Made by a program: the position numbers and the translations under genes. The notes beneath the pieces are model-generated. The model had not been told where the DNA came from. It searched no databases and was given only the letters and a program-made list of their open reading frames with translations. A DNA stretch of 35,581 bases from Nostoc sp. S4 (GTDB lineage Bacteria; Cyanobacteriota; Cyanobacteriia; Cyanobacteriales; Nostocaceae), in contig JAQYWR010000064.1 in assembly GCA_029379225.1 (NCBI GenBank), positions 1 to 35,581 on the forward strand. The letters are read 5' to 3'. The stretch's first letter is position 1; each line of letters begins with the position of its first letter. Positions 1 to 8,558 of this stretch are shown here, one piece after another.

Positions 1-44
1 CAGTCATCTGCTCTGTTCTACTTTTATCTTATAATTTTTCATGT

Positions 45-284
45 CTAGCTACTTAGATAAATTCCTTTATTTATCGCATCTGACTGTCCTCGGTCTTTTT
101 CAGAAATCCAGCGAATATGAGAATATTGATTAGCATAATGTTTGATAATATCTATTGTTTTATCAGTTGAGCCACCATCGACAATGATATGCTCGACTTC
201 CGAAAAATTTTGCTTAATAACAACTTGAAGACAGGATTCTATAAATTTCTCACCGTTATAAACTGGTGTAATTACACTAATCAT
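45..284 (-). pseudogene. Truncated family 2 glycosyltransferase
   Basis: This 79-residue reading frame is the N-terminal third of a GT-A fold family 2 glycosyltransferase. It begins ISVITPVYNGEKF and carries the nucleotide-sugar loop IIVDGGSTDKT (about residues 33-43) and the EKDRGQSDAINKG motif (about 62-74). A TAG stop at 45-47 ends it just before the usual segment with the metal-binding DxD. The family normally runs 230-330 residues, so the product should be inactive. All three minus-strand frames of the remaining 44 bases contain stops, so one frameshift does not restore it inside the window. I read it as a remnant; rearrangement at the window edge is also possible. Such genes usually sit in exopolysaccharide or cell-wall glycan clusters. 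Confidence 0.7.
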
Positions 285-383
285 TAGTTATCACCTTGTA
301 AAAGTGAGGACTAGGAAAAAGTTTTCTTTATTCCCCATTCCTTTGATGAATATAACTTAGGCTTCCCAGTTTCCCACTAGATA

Positions 384-424
384 ATTCAAAAACCCGCTCT
401 GTATCAGAAAACGGGTTTTTGAAT
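384..424 (-). terminator. Intrinsic terminator after clpB (possibly bidirectional)
   Basis: A perfect 13-bp inverted repeat (384-396 with 412-424, core AAAACCCG/CGGGTTTT) encloses a 15-nt loop 19 nt beyond the clpB stop. The stem has a GC-rich centre flanked by A and T runs, so it could terminate from either side, including transcripts entering from the glycosyltransferase remnant's side. Confidence 0.8.
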
Positions 425-442
425 GTGATTTGCAAAGTATAA

Positions 443-3061
443 TTATGCAGTAAATACCTCGGCTGGTAAACGGCTAAACGACAACCTTTCATTTTGCACG
501 TCTACAAAGATAGTGTCGCCGTCGTTGAACTCACCGCGCAAGATGGCTTTGGCAATTTGCGTTTCCAACTCCCGCTGAATCGCTCGCTTCAGAGGACGCG
601 CTCCAAATACTGGATCGTATCCTACTTCTGCCAAAAAGTCAAGGGCAGCATTAGAAAGTTTAAGAGAAATTTTGCGATCGCCTAATCGTTGGCGTAATCT
701 TTCCACTTGCAACTGCACAATTTGCCGTAATTCCTGCTTATTTAAACCGTGGAAGATAATGATTTCGTCAATCCGGTTGAGGAATTCTGGACGGAAACTA
801 TTTCGCATCGCCTCCATTACCCGACGGCGCATTTCGTCGTAGTGGGCGTTATCCGCAGCAACATCAAGAATATACTGAGAACCGATATTGCTAGTCATAA
901 TGATAATAGCGTTCTTGAAGTCCACAGTATGACCTTGGGCATCAGTGACGCGACCATCATCAAGAATTTGCAAGAAGATGTTGAATACATCCGGGTGTGC
1001 TTTCTCGATTTCGTCGAAGAGAATCACTGCATAAGGCCGACGACGAATCGCTTCGGTTAATTGTCCGCCTTCTTCATAACCTACATATCCGGGAGGCGCA
1101 CCGATTAACCGAGAAACAGCGTGTTTCTCCATATATTCCGACATATCGATTCGCACTAGCGCCTCTTCAGTGTCGAACATATACGCAGCCAAGGCTTTTG
1201 CTAATTCAGTTTTACCTACACCCGTCGGCCCGAGGAAAATAAAGCTAGCGATGGGACGATTGGGATCGGCTAATCCAGCACGCGATCGCTGAATTGCATC
1301 GGCTACAGCTGTGACTGCTTCTTCTTGTCCAATCACGCGACGGTGCAGTTCATCTTCTAAATGCAGCAGTTTTTCTTTTTCTGATTCCACCAACTTGCTA
1401 ATCGGAATTCCCGTCCATTTAGAAATAACTTCGGCAATATCGGCTTCGGTTACTTCCTCACGCAACAGAGATTTGCCGCTTCTTTGGACATTTGCTAGTT
1501 CGCTTTCTGCTGCTTCCAATTGGCGATGTAAATCAGTTAATTTGCCATATTTCAACTCTGCTGCACGATTGAGGTTGTAGTCACGTTCTGCTTGTTCAAT
1601 CTCGAAGTTAACGCGTTCAATGTCTTTTTTAACAGACTGAATTTTGTTAATAATATCTTTTTCAGACTGCCATTGAGCATTCAAAGAACTTTGTTCTTCT
1701 TTGAGGTCAGCAATTTCTTTTTCCAGTCTTTCAAGACGTTCGCGAGAAGCTAGATCGCTTTCTTTTTGGAGTGATAACTTCTCCATTTCCAATTGCAGAA
1801 TCTTGCGGTCGATTTCGTCAAGTTCTTCTGGTTTGGAGGTAATCTCCATTTTTAATCTAGCAGCAGCTTCATCTACTAAGTCAATAGCTTTATCTGGTAA
1901 AAAGCGATCGCTAATATAACGACTCGATAATATCGCTGCTGCAACTAAAGCACTATCAGAAATCTTCACACCGTGGTGGTTTTCATAACGTTCTCTCAAG
2001 CCACGCAAAATCGAAATTGCATCTTCCACACTCGGCTGATCGATATAAACTTGTTGGAAACGTCTTTCCAGTGCCGCATCTTTTTCGATATATTTGCGAT
2101 ATTCATCCAAGGTTGTCGCCCCAATACAGCGCAATTCGCCCCGCGCCAACATCGGTTTTAACAAGTTACCAGCATCCATTGCCCCTTGGGTAGCACCAGC
2201 ACCGACAACAGTATGAATTTCATCAATAAATAAAACAATATTGCCGCCAGATTCAGTAACTTCTTTTAAGACTGCTTTCAGACGTTCTTCAAATTCACCC
2301 CGAAATTTTGCCCCTGCAATTAAAGCGCCCATATCTAAAGCAATTAACTTCCGGTCTTTGAGAGATTGGGGGACATCACCAGCAACAATCCGCTGTGCTA
2401 ATCCTTCAGCGATCGCAGTTTTTCCAACACCCGGTTCGCCGATTAATACGGGGTTATTCTTAGTACGGCGAGAGAGAATTTGCACAGTGCGACGAATTTC
2501 ATCATCCCGCCCAATTACTGGATCGAGTTGACCTTTCCGGGCTGCTTCTGTGAGGTCACGTCCATATTTTTCCAGTGCTTCGTATTTGCCTTCTGGATTT
2601 TGGTCGGTCACTTTTTGGCTCCCACGAATTTGCTTAATAATATTTTTTAGTTTGGCTTCATTTAAACCAAATTCTTGAAATAAAGCTTTGCCAAAACGCT
2701 CATCTTTAGCATAAGCCAGCAATAAATGTTCAATTGAAATATATTCGTCTTGGAATTCCTGGCGATATCCATCTGCGCGATCTAAAAGTATATCCAAGCT
2801 GCGTCCTAAAAAGACGGAAGTGCTGGTTCCAGATATTTTCGGCTGACGTTGGATAAATTGCTCGGTACGATCGCCCAGTTTTTGCAAGTTAACACTGGCT
2901 TTCGTCAAGACACTGCTGGCTAGACCATCTTGTTCTAGCAGGGCTTTGAGCAAATGTTCGCTTTCAATTTGCTGTTGTTGGTATTGTTTGACAATATCCG
3001 GTGTGTGGGCGATCGCTTCCCAAGCTTTTTCTGTAAATTGGTTAGGATTAGTAGGTTGCAT
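443..3061 (-). CDS. clpB: ATP-dependent disaggregase ClpB
   Basis: Hsp100 disaggregase of 872 residues, full family length. The cytosolic hexamer threads aggregated proteins through its pore and works with a DnaK/DnaJ/GrpE system. Domains in order: Clp-N repeat domain (about 6-145); first AAA+ module with Walker A GEPGVGKT (208-215) and Walker B LFIDE (278-282); M-domain coiled coil (about 410-530), which separates ClpB from ClpC; second AAA+ module with Walker A GPTGVGKT (611-618), pore loop GYVGYEEGG (658-666) and Walker B LFDE (681-684); C-terminal D2-small domain with GARPLKRAI. No ClpP-binding loop is expected for ClpB. The ATG start fits the family N-terminus. It is monocistronic with its own terminator. 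Cyanobacteria often carry two clpB genes, and I cannot tell which paralogue this is. No CIRCE element is visible upstream. Confidence 0.97.
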   Translation of the reverse strand: MQPTNPNQFTEKAWEAIAHTPDIVKQYQQQQIESEHLLKALLEQDGLASSVLTKASVNLQKLGDRTEQFIQRQPKISGTSTSVFLGRSLDILLDRADGYRQEFQDEYISIEHLLLAYAKDERFGKALFQEFGLNEAKLKNIIKQIRGSQKVTDQNPEGKYEALEKYGRDLTEAARKGQLDPVIGRDDEIRRTVQILSRRTKNNPVLIGEPGVGKTAIAEGLAQRIVAGDVPQSLKDRKLIALDMGALIAGAKFRGEFEERLKAVLKEVTESGGNIVLFIDEIHTVVGAGATQGAMDAGNLLKPMLARGELRCIGATTLDEYRKYIEKDAALERRFQQVYIDQPSVEDAISILRGLRERYENHHGVKISDSALVAAAILSSRYISDRFLPDKAIDLVDEAAARLKMEITSKPEELDEIDRKILQLEMEKLSLQKESDLASRERLERLEKEIADLKEEQSSLNAQWQSEKDIINKIQSVKKDIERVNFEIEQAERDYNLNRAAELKYGKLTDLHRQLEAAESELANVQRSGKSLLREEVTEADIAEVISKWTGIPISKLVESEKEKLLHLEDELHRRVIGQEEAVTAVADAIQRSRAGLADPNRPIASFIFLGPTGVGKTELAKALAAYMFDTEEALVRIDMSEYMEKHAVSRLIGAPPGYVGYEEGGQLTEAIRRRPYAVILFDEIEKAHPDVFNIFLQILDDGRVTDAQGHTVDFKNAIIIMTSNIGSQYILDVAADNAHYDEMRRRVMEAMRNSFRPEFLNRIDEIIIFHGLNKQELRQIVQLQVERLRQRLGDRKISLKLSNAALDFLAEVGYDPVFGARPLKRAIQRELETQIAKAILRGEFNDGDTIFVDVQNERLSFSRLPAEVFTA

Positions 3062-3865
3062 AGGTTTTTAGAGGAACGAACCGCATTAGACATCTATAAA
3101 CGTGCAAAACGCCGCTGACCTCAAACCCCAGTGGCTTGCCGTAAGTTAGACTCCAAGCAAAGGAAAATTTTTCTTCTTAATCGATATTGTAAAAACAACA
3201 AAGCGATCGCCTGGATCGGTGTTCACGTCTTGTAAAAGTGGTATTTTCCCCTACTTATGATTTTCCCACCTGCGATTGTTGTTCATTGTAAAAAAAGGCG
3301 GAGGGCAGGAGGCAGGAGGAAAGAAGTATTAAACTAAAGTTGCTGGGTTACTGCCCAGTTTAAAACAGGAGTGGCAAGTGGGGCATAACTTCAATGATTC
3401 TTTCCCCCATTAGCAAGAGCGTTTAGTATCCGAGAAGTTCTGTACCCTGTAAGATGGCATACTTATAGACAGACGCTCTTGCTAGCTTGGTTATGTGTAA
3501 GAGTACGTAGACAAGACGAATCGCTACTCTATCCCTCCAAGCTGACAAGTCGTGACTTGTATTTTTATCCGTAATTCCTCTTGCCTGCTCATCCTCTTGC
3601 CAATGAGATTAGCATTCTTAACAATATTTATTTATACTTTTGTACTGAGCTGGCAGCCAAAGTCGGGTAAACCTTAACTGGAATTATTAATCTTCTACTT
3701 TGTAGAAAATTAATTTTCATCTAGAGTAGGACAAAGATACCTGCTGTTGACTAAATAAAAGCTAGATGCAGCCTCTGGCTCATAGCTATAGGAAACCAAC
3801 TTTAATTATTAAGAGTCTGGTTTCAAAATGGGTAACAGCACCATTCCCCATCAGCTTGATCACCT
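3062..3865. other. Spacer between clpB and DUF3038 with a 12-bp inverted repeat
   Basis: No supported gene in this 800-base divergent spacer. It holds the clpB promoter region, a HIP1 site near 3202, a purine-rich block of GGCAGGAGG units (about 3299-3323) and an exact 12-bp inverted repeat, TAGCAAGAGCGT at 3411-3422 against ACGCTCTTGCTA at 3473-3484. The arms are separated by 50 bases. The repeat could be a cruciform, a small mobile remnant or part of an RNA. Confidence 0.5.
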
Positions 3866-4471
3866 ATGCTAAAAGTTATGCACTCGGCCACCAACTCAGC
3901 CACTCCAAATGCCCAGTGGGAGGATTTAATCAAGCTTCCAGCCCCAAACACAGTTCAATGGGACAATATCAAAACCCAATTAGACTTGGTGCTGTTGGCG
4001 CTAGAAACCTTAACTGGAATTGGTTCTGAGGCTATGCTTTCGGCGGCAACTGATTTGAATTTAGAGTCAAGAGTGCCAGACCGCGTAGCTTTATGGCGAC
4101 TGCGCCAATCAAATCCGCTACGCAAAGGTCAAGGAGGGCGAAAAAAGCTAGATGTAGAAGAAGCGCGATCGCTTGTTCTCATCACCTGCTACTTAGCCAG
4201 ACAGAACCAGGAATTGATTCGCCGCGCTGTTGGTTTGTTAGAACAAATGGCAGAAAGTAACCGAGAACCTCACCAGGCTGCTTTACTTGGAGATTATATT
4301 GATGCTTTTTGCAACACTTACCAAGAACGGATGGAAGAGGACGAGCAAATCTCAACGGATTTACTTACTAACCTGGCACTAAAACTGCTTGTAGATTTAC
4401 TTTTTTACAGCGCCCCTGGTGGGCATCGCCGTCTTTGGCTAGCACTTATAGACCGTTCTACAAAATTTTAA
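3866..4471 (+). CDS. DUF3038 family protein
   Basis: Soluble protein of 201 residues that I recognise as the cyanobacteria-restricted DUF3038 family; no function is established. The body looks mostly alpha-helical. Conserved-looking segments are LDLVLLALETLTGIGSEAML (about 39-58), the basic RKGQGGRKKLD stretch (about 86-96) and the C-terminal FYSAPGGHRRLWLALID (about 180-196). It has no signal peptide or membrane segment. The ATG at 3866 is followed by another ATG at 3878 that could be the true start. The gene lies 254 bases upstream of a DUF4335 gene on the same strand, a pairing I recall from other cyanobacteria, and the two probably share a transcript ending at the terminator at 6366-6395. 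Confidence 0.85.
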   Translation: MLKVMHSATNSATPNAQWEDLIKLPAPNTVQWDNIKTQLDLVLLALETLTGIGSEAMLSAATDLNLESRVPDRVALWRLRQSNPLRKGQGGRKKLDVEEARSLVLITCYLARQNQELIRRAVGLLEQMAESNREPHQAALLGDYIDAFCNTYQERMEEDEQISTDLLTNLALKLLVDLLFYSAPGGHRRLWLALIDRSTKF

Positions 4472-4725
4472 ATTTGACATTTGAGATTCCTTAACCAAAA
4501 TTCGCCGATGTAAATTTGCTAGGTCAAGAAACCCCGATCGCGCTGGCTGGCCCTTGGGCAATGCGCTATCAACATTAGTTCTTCCTTGCACATCAGTTTA
4601 CAAAAAAAAGAATCTTCTAAACTTCTGAGTCACAACTTTTATTTACCAACAACTAACTCAACTTTTGTCTTTGACACGCTACGCAAACGCAAAATCCCAA
4701 ATAGTCTTCCTTGCTACTTCCTGCT

Positions 4726-6333
4726 ATGCCTCTATCAAATACTGTGATTCGTCGCTACACACCGCCTACTTGTACGCTAGAAGTATTCGCGCAAAGCTCA
4801 CCTTTGTCCCGTTGGATGGGGAAAACTGTCCTCAAGCACCTCAGCTTCGAGCTGCGTTTTGACGATCCCCGGCTACCACAAGAACATAGAGTTCCCATTC
4901 GGGGCGATCGCAATCAACTAGAAGCTTTGTCTGATGCAGTTACAAGCTATGTACAAGAATTCCTCCAACAATCTCCAGAAAGCTTTTGGGTCAGTTTCTC
5001 AGGTTCCCAACAATCAAGCACAGCACTGGATGAGCCAGATTTACAACTATCAACAAAAACATTAAATTCTTCTAGTGCCCGAATTCCAGCGGCAAATATA
5101 CATTTAGAACCCAGCAGCTATTTAACTCACAATCTATTTCTTGGTTCTCTTGCTAACCAAACATCTGGCTCGGTGATTCAACTAAGTTTGTTGCAACTAT
5201 TCGATTTGGCAACTGCTTTAGACGAATACTCAACCGATGTCATGGCACTACCAACTCTCAACACTAGGAGTTCAGATATGAGCTTCCCCGCTTGGGCACC
5301 TGTTGCTGCAATATTAGTATTAGCTGTGGGCTTCTTACCAGTTACCTGGCAATATGCCAATAATATCAGGCAAAAAGAACAGCGGACAGTTAAAACAGCA
5401 GATTCAACAGAGGTCAAGACTGCTTTAGAACCTTCACCTTCACTAGCCTTTCCCACACCTCAGCCCGGACTCACTACCCCAGCAGATAATTTGCTCGGTT
5501 CCACCCCTCCACTGCGGACATCTAGTTTGCCTCAAACACCTTTAGCATCCCCTGGTTCAAGTTTTTCTACAGCATCACCTGTATTGCCAAATGCACTGAC
5601 CATACCCGAGGGGACGACTCCAACCGTTCCTAAGAATTCAGCTATTGCACCATCGAGTAAAATTCCCGGACAGGAAATCGCCATACTACCAAATCTCGGA
5701 CAAAATCTCACAGCTTCAAATCCCCAACCTGATGCTCTCCCTAAAAGGCGGAATTTACCATCTAGTCTATCTTCTAGCACAAACAACTTATCACCCAATA
5801 TCTCACCAATAGCCCCCCCCTCCGTTGCCACCATACCCAATAATAGCCGTGGCAATATTCCCATCCAACCCTCTCCATTAAGTTCACAACAACTGGACGA
5901 AACAATCAGTGCCCTACAAGCAGCTTCTTCTAGGAATAAACCCTCTTCAGAAGTGCCCTCATCTGGGACTGTCAATACTAATCCATTTGTTGATCGATTA
6001 GGGGATGAACGCAAAACACCCACATCCACAGAAGTCGCAACAGGCACATTATTTGACACAACTCAAGTAGCACAAGCTAGAGAATACATAAAAAAGCGTT
6101 GGCAACCACCTACAGGATTAAGACAAACATTAGAATACAGCTTGATAGTCGGTGTTGATGGCACAGTTGAACGAATTTTCCCTCTGAATAAAGCAGCAAG
6201 AGAATACGTTGATAGCGCTGGGATGCCTGAAGTTGGTCAACCTTTTGTTTCTGCTAATACACGCGGACAAAATGTCAGAATTCGAGTCGTTCTCAGTCCC
6301 GATGGTAAGGTACAGACTTTTCCAGATGATTGA
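4726..6333 (+). CDS. DUF4335 family membrane-anchored protein
   Basis: About 535 residues from the ATG at 4726; a TTG at 4711 would add five residues, but family members begin MPLSNT. The N-terminal 155 residues are the DUF4335 domain, starting TVIRRYTPPTCTLEV and including LSRWMGKTVLKHLSFELRFD. A single transmembrane helix follows (about 187-206, WAPVAAILVLAVGFLPVTW), then roughly 220 residues rich in Pro, Ser and Thr that look disordered. The C-terminal domain of about 95 residues starts near QVAQAREYIKKRWQPP and contains LEYSLIVGVDGTVERI, resembling TonB C-terminal or energy-transducer folds. The layout suggests a cytoplasmic domain tethered to a second domain across the membrane by a flexible linker. 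Function is unknown; the TonB-like reading is my inference. Confidence 0.85.
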   Translation: MPLSNTVIRRYTPPTCTLEVFAQSSPLSRWMGKTVLKHLSFELRFDDPRLPQEHRVPIRGDRNQLEALSDAVTSYVQEFLQQSPESFWVSFSGSQQSSTALDEPDLQLSTKTLNSSSARIPAANIHLEPSSYLTHNLFLGSLANQTSGSVIQLSLLQLFDLATALDEYSTDVMALPTLNTRSSDMSFPAWAPVAAILVLAVGFLPVTWQYANNIRQKEQRTVKTADSTEVKTALEPSPSLAFPTPQPGLTTPADNLLGSTPPLRTSSLPQTPLASPGSSFSTASPVLPNALTIPEGTTPTVPKNSAIAPSSKIPGQEIAILPNLGQNLTASNPQPDALPKRRNLPSSLSSSTNNLSPNISPIAPPSVATIPNNSRGNIPIQPSPLSSQQLDETISALQAASSRNKPSSEVPSSGTVNTNPFVDRLGDERKTPTSTEVATGTLFDTTQVAQAREYIKKRWQPPTGLRQTLEYSLIVGVDGTVERIFPLNKAAREYVDSAGMPEVGQPFVSANTRGQNVRIRVVLSPDGKVQTFPDD

Positions 6334-6788
6334 GTAAACTCATCCGGATGTTGCCACTTTTATAGCTGGTACAATACTTGTGCCAGTTTTTATTTGCTCC
6401 AATTGCTCTGAAGTTAGACTTTTTGAGTCCAGTTACCAAACTGGTCTGACTATTAATGTCAGTAAACCTACCAATCAATACAATTATTTTTAACAGCAAT
6501 TATCCAAAATAAAAATATAAAATATATGCCTGAAAACTCAGGCTTAATCTGAAGCTTCTTAATTAAAAATAAATAATTAAGCAGAGATTTTGGATGAGTG
6601 GGGTACTAACAAATTACACTTTTGTACTCTTATTAAATCGTTAGTGCAGCCTCTCATAAAAAAGATTTATGTCGTTTTAAATTAGTGGCTGTTCTAAATC
6701 ATCCACTAATTAATAATAAATTCTGAATTATGGCTTCTAAATTATTTTGAATAATTACTATCAATTACTTAAATAAAAGGTAGAGAAT
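6334..6788. other. AT-rich spacer before the YiaA/YiaB gene
   Basis: Apart from the terminator at 6366-6395, this AT-rich stretch holds a second small hairpin, GCCTGA (6528-6533) with TCAGGC (6538-6543), without a strong T tract on the plus strand. No gene is supported. The sequence just upstream of 6789 presumably holds the promoter of the next gene; the purine run AAAGG near 6776-6780 is a plausible ribosome binding site. Confidence 0.4.
6366..6395 (+). terminator. Intrinsic terminator after DUF4335
   Basis: The stem CTGGTACAA (6366-6374) pairs with TTGTGCCAG (6378-6386) with one G-T wobble and a 3-nt loop, followed at once by TTTTTATTT. It lies 32 bases after the stop and should end the DUF3038-DUF4335 transcript. 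Confidence 0.85.
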
Positions 6789-7073
6789 ATGCAAACGGTT
6801 GGAACTCAAAAAGATAGTCTAGCTTGGATTGTTCAAACATGGGCAGCTTTTATGCTTTCTATTTCTATGACTACCTTTGGTATCGTACATTTGCCTGTGG
6901 ATAACTGGGTAAAAGGCTTTATGGGTATGGGTTTAGCTTTTTCTGTTGGCTCTACTTTTACTTTAGCAAAAACCACTAGAGACTTGTATGAAACTAAAAA
7001 ATTAGCAGCTAGAATCGACGAAGCGAAAGTAGAAAAATTGCTTTCCCAACACGATCCTCTAAATTTTAAATAA
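6789..7073 (+). CDS. YiaA/YiaB family two-helix inner membrane protein
   Basis: Small membrane protein of 94 residues. Two hydrophobic helices are visible (about 14-35 and 43-62) joined by a short loop with VDNWVKGFMGMG. The cytoplasmic-looking tail is charged (KTTRDLYETKKLAARIDEAK) and ends near HDPLNF. This matches the YiaAB two-helix family as it occurs in cyanobacteria, where a conserved start resembling MQTVGTQKDS is usual. The biochemical role is unknown. It is a single gene with its own spacer on each side and an AAAGG ribosome binding site. Annotation rests on family resemblance and topology. Confidence 0.8.
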   Translation: MQTVGTQKDSLAWIVQTWAAFMLSISMTTFGIVHLPVDNWVKGFMGMGLAFSVGSTFTLAKTTRDLYETKKLAARIDEAKVEKLLSQHDPLNFK

Positions 7074-7124
7074 AGGTAGCCAAATTAGCTTTTGATTTTT
7101 TGGATGAAAAAGCTTTATCAAAAT

Positions 7125-7252
7125 AGGACTTACACAACGTCAATATTGTCATTGTGACCAGAACGGAGTGTAGGGAAGCAATCCCACTGTTAGGAGAGAT
7201 TACTTCACGATCGCTGGTAATGATGGAATTACCTTATTTTTGCCTAAGTCCT
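7125..7252. repeat. MITE-like element with AGGACTTA terminal inverted repeats
   Basis: AGGACTTA at 7125-7132 is matched by TAAGTCCT at 7245-7252, bounding 128 bases with no reading frame. The interior holds a 'gggaagcaatccc...gagattacttc' section of the kind found in dispersed palindromic repeats of Nostoc genomes. A second element in this window (28208-28376) has related ends. The ends and size fit a non-autonomous miniature transposable element; copy number cannot be checked here. Confidence 0.55.
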
Positions 7253-7625
7253 GAAAAAGTTGTTTTAGAAATATCTAACAACAATATCTATTCCTATTTT
7301 CAATTATTTAGATATCACTAAACAAGGCAAGAATTAAAAGTTAAAAGAAAGAAGATCAAATTAATATCAGGTAAATAAATTTATAGCAACAGCTAAAGTG
7401 GTTAGGACATCAACAGATGATAAAACTTAGACACAACAAGATTTTTTACCCAATCCCCAGTCCCTATTCCCTTGCTATATCGTAGCCATATAAGGTTAGG
7501 ACACAATGACAAGCGTGTATGCTAGAAATAGTTATAATTTTACCTCCTGCCTCCTACTATATATAGTACTCTTTTGACTTTTATCTTTTTGATTTTTAGA
7601 AATTACAAAAATAACAAATAATAAA

Positions 7626-7646
7626 AGGACTGGTTGTAGCAGTCCT
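7626..7646 (-). terminator. Intrinsic terminator of the DUF2997-ycf35-ferredoxin operon
   Basis: Read on the minus strand, AGGACTG and CAGTCCT form a 7-bp stem with a 7-nt loop (CTACAAC), followed by TTTATTATT. It lies about 25 bases beyond the ferredoxin stop and points the right way. Confidence 0.8.
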
Positions 7647-7671
7647 CATTACATTCGTTTAAATTTTTATC

Positions 7672-8133
7672 TTAATAACGGGATTTTTTACTTCTTAACT
7701 TTTGTCTTCTACGTCGCCGTTCGCTAGCAGCAACTGCTTGTTCTACCGGATAACCCACTATAGGAATTACCTGATATTTACGCTCTTCTTCTAACTTTTT
7801 GAGTTCAGTGTAATCAACCCAGTGAATGCAATCAACTGGACAAGTGTCAATTGCTTCTTGAATAATTTCTTCGGCGTCCCCATCTTGCCGAATTACTCGC
7901 GATCGCCCATAATCTGGTTCAATGTAAAAAGTATTACGCGCAACATGAGCGCAGTGCTTACAACCAATACAGGTGATTTCGTCAACATAAACACCGTTTT
8001 GGCGAAGCACACCGCCTAATTCTGGCTCTAAACCAGAACGTTCTGGGGCATCCCGTAAAAAACCCCCTAATTCTGGTTCCAAACCGGAACGATTTTCTTC
8101 TTGTCCTTCCAGCGACGGCAAAAAATCAGCCAT
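7672..8133 (-). CDS. Ferredoxin-like protein with one 4Fe-4S site
   Basis: Protein of 153 residues carrying C55-I-G-C58-K-H-C61 and C98-P-V-D-C102. The first three cysteines plus C98 before proline fit a single [4Fe-4S] cluster of the Fer4_13 type; C102 is extra. A low-complexity N-terminus (about 1-45) contains the segment RSGLEPELGG twice, 17 residues apart. The C-terminus is a basic tail (RRRRQKLRSKKSRY) that could bind nucleic acid, acidic partners or membranes. Its start codon shares an A with the ycf35 stop (TAATG), so translation is probably coupled. It presumably transfers electrons for a cyanobacterial or plastid-type process; the partner is unknown. Confidence 0.85.
   Translation of the reverse strand: MADFLPSLEGQEENRSGLEPELGGFLRDAPERSGLEPELGGVLRQNGVYVDEITCIGCKHCAHVARNTFYIEPDYGRSRVIRQDGDAEEIIQEAIDTCPVDCIHWVDYTELKKLEEERKYQVIPIVGYPVEQAVAASERRRRRQKLRSKKSRY
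8015..8091 (-). repeat. 26-bp palindromic direct repeat inside the ferredoxin gene
   Basis: Two 26-bp copies (8015-8040 and 8066-8091) lie 51 bases apart with three differences. Each copy is itself a small hairpin (TTCTGG with CCAGAA, or CCGGAA in the second). The spacing is a multiple of three, so the frame is kept and a 17-residue protein repeat results. Confidence 0.75.
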
Positions 8134-8519
8134 TACGCACTCCAGCGTTGTACTACCAGGCGAATTGAACCATCTTCATTTTTTTGTTCTTCAGCGACTT
8201 GAAAGCCAACACGAGCAGTTTCTTTCATCACTGTTTGGTAAGCATAACGCTGTGTTACTTGGCGCAAGAACCCATCCACAGAAAGATTTTGCTGCCAATA
8301 TTGCAAGTCAGCCACTAGTTCGTATTCTTTGCCATTCCATTTAAAGCCTATGTCGTAGCCATTTTCCTGCTCAATACTAACTTCCGCAGGATGAGTTTGA
8401 CCGCGATATCCGCGTACTTCGTGTGGGCCTGGTTTCCAATCTATGCCTAATTCAGTCAGAGCATCTTTCAAAGAATCAAGGTTACGGATTTGAGTCTTAA
8501 TTTGGCTAAAGTGTGACAT
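8133..8519 (-). CDS. ycf35: Ycf35 homologue (DUF1257 family)
   Basis: Protein of 128 residues matching the DUF1257/Ycf35 family, which is encoded in cyanobacteria and in plastids of red and some other algae. Visible segments are the start SHFSQIKTQIRNLDSLKDAL, the central GYRGQTHPAEVSI and DIGFKWNGKEYELVADLQYW, and the C-terminal RLVVQRW. No signal peptide or membrane helix is seen. Its function is not established. It lies between a DUF2997 gene (39 bases upstream) and a ferredoxin gene (one-base overlap downstream), which suggests a shared redox or photosynthesis-related job for the trio. That link is inference from context. Confidence 0.92.
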   Translation of the reverse strand: MSHFSQIKTQIRNLDSLKDALTELGIDWKPGPHEVRGYRGQTHPAEVSIEQENGYDIGFKWNGKEYELVADLQYWQQNLSVDGFLRQVTQRYAYQTVMKETARVGFQVAEEQKNEDGSIRLVVQRWSA

Positions 8520-8558
8520 GGTGGTTTAAATTAAATGACACTAAACTACTGTGAAAAC

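Larger units (their letters stand above)
7074..7671. other. Gene-free spacer around the MITE-like repeat
   Basis: No coding sequence is supported. Besides the MITE-like element (7125-7252) and the ferredoxin-operon terminator (7626-7646), it holds AT-rich DNA and a pyrimidine block near 7540-7555 (CCTCCTGCCTCC), the reverse complement of the purine block seen near 3300. Confidence 0.4.

Noticed and set aside
494..2531. Several plus-strand open frames of 62-103 codons inside clpB
   Set aside because: They lie wholly antisense to a clearly coding, full-length clpB, have no family features and no ribosome sites.
5178..6059. Minus-strand frames of 92 and 175 codons within the DUF4335 gene
   Set aside because: They are antisense to the Pro/Ser/Thr-rich linker, which tends to leave open frames on the other strand; no start signal or family match.
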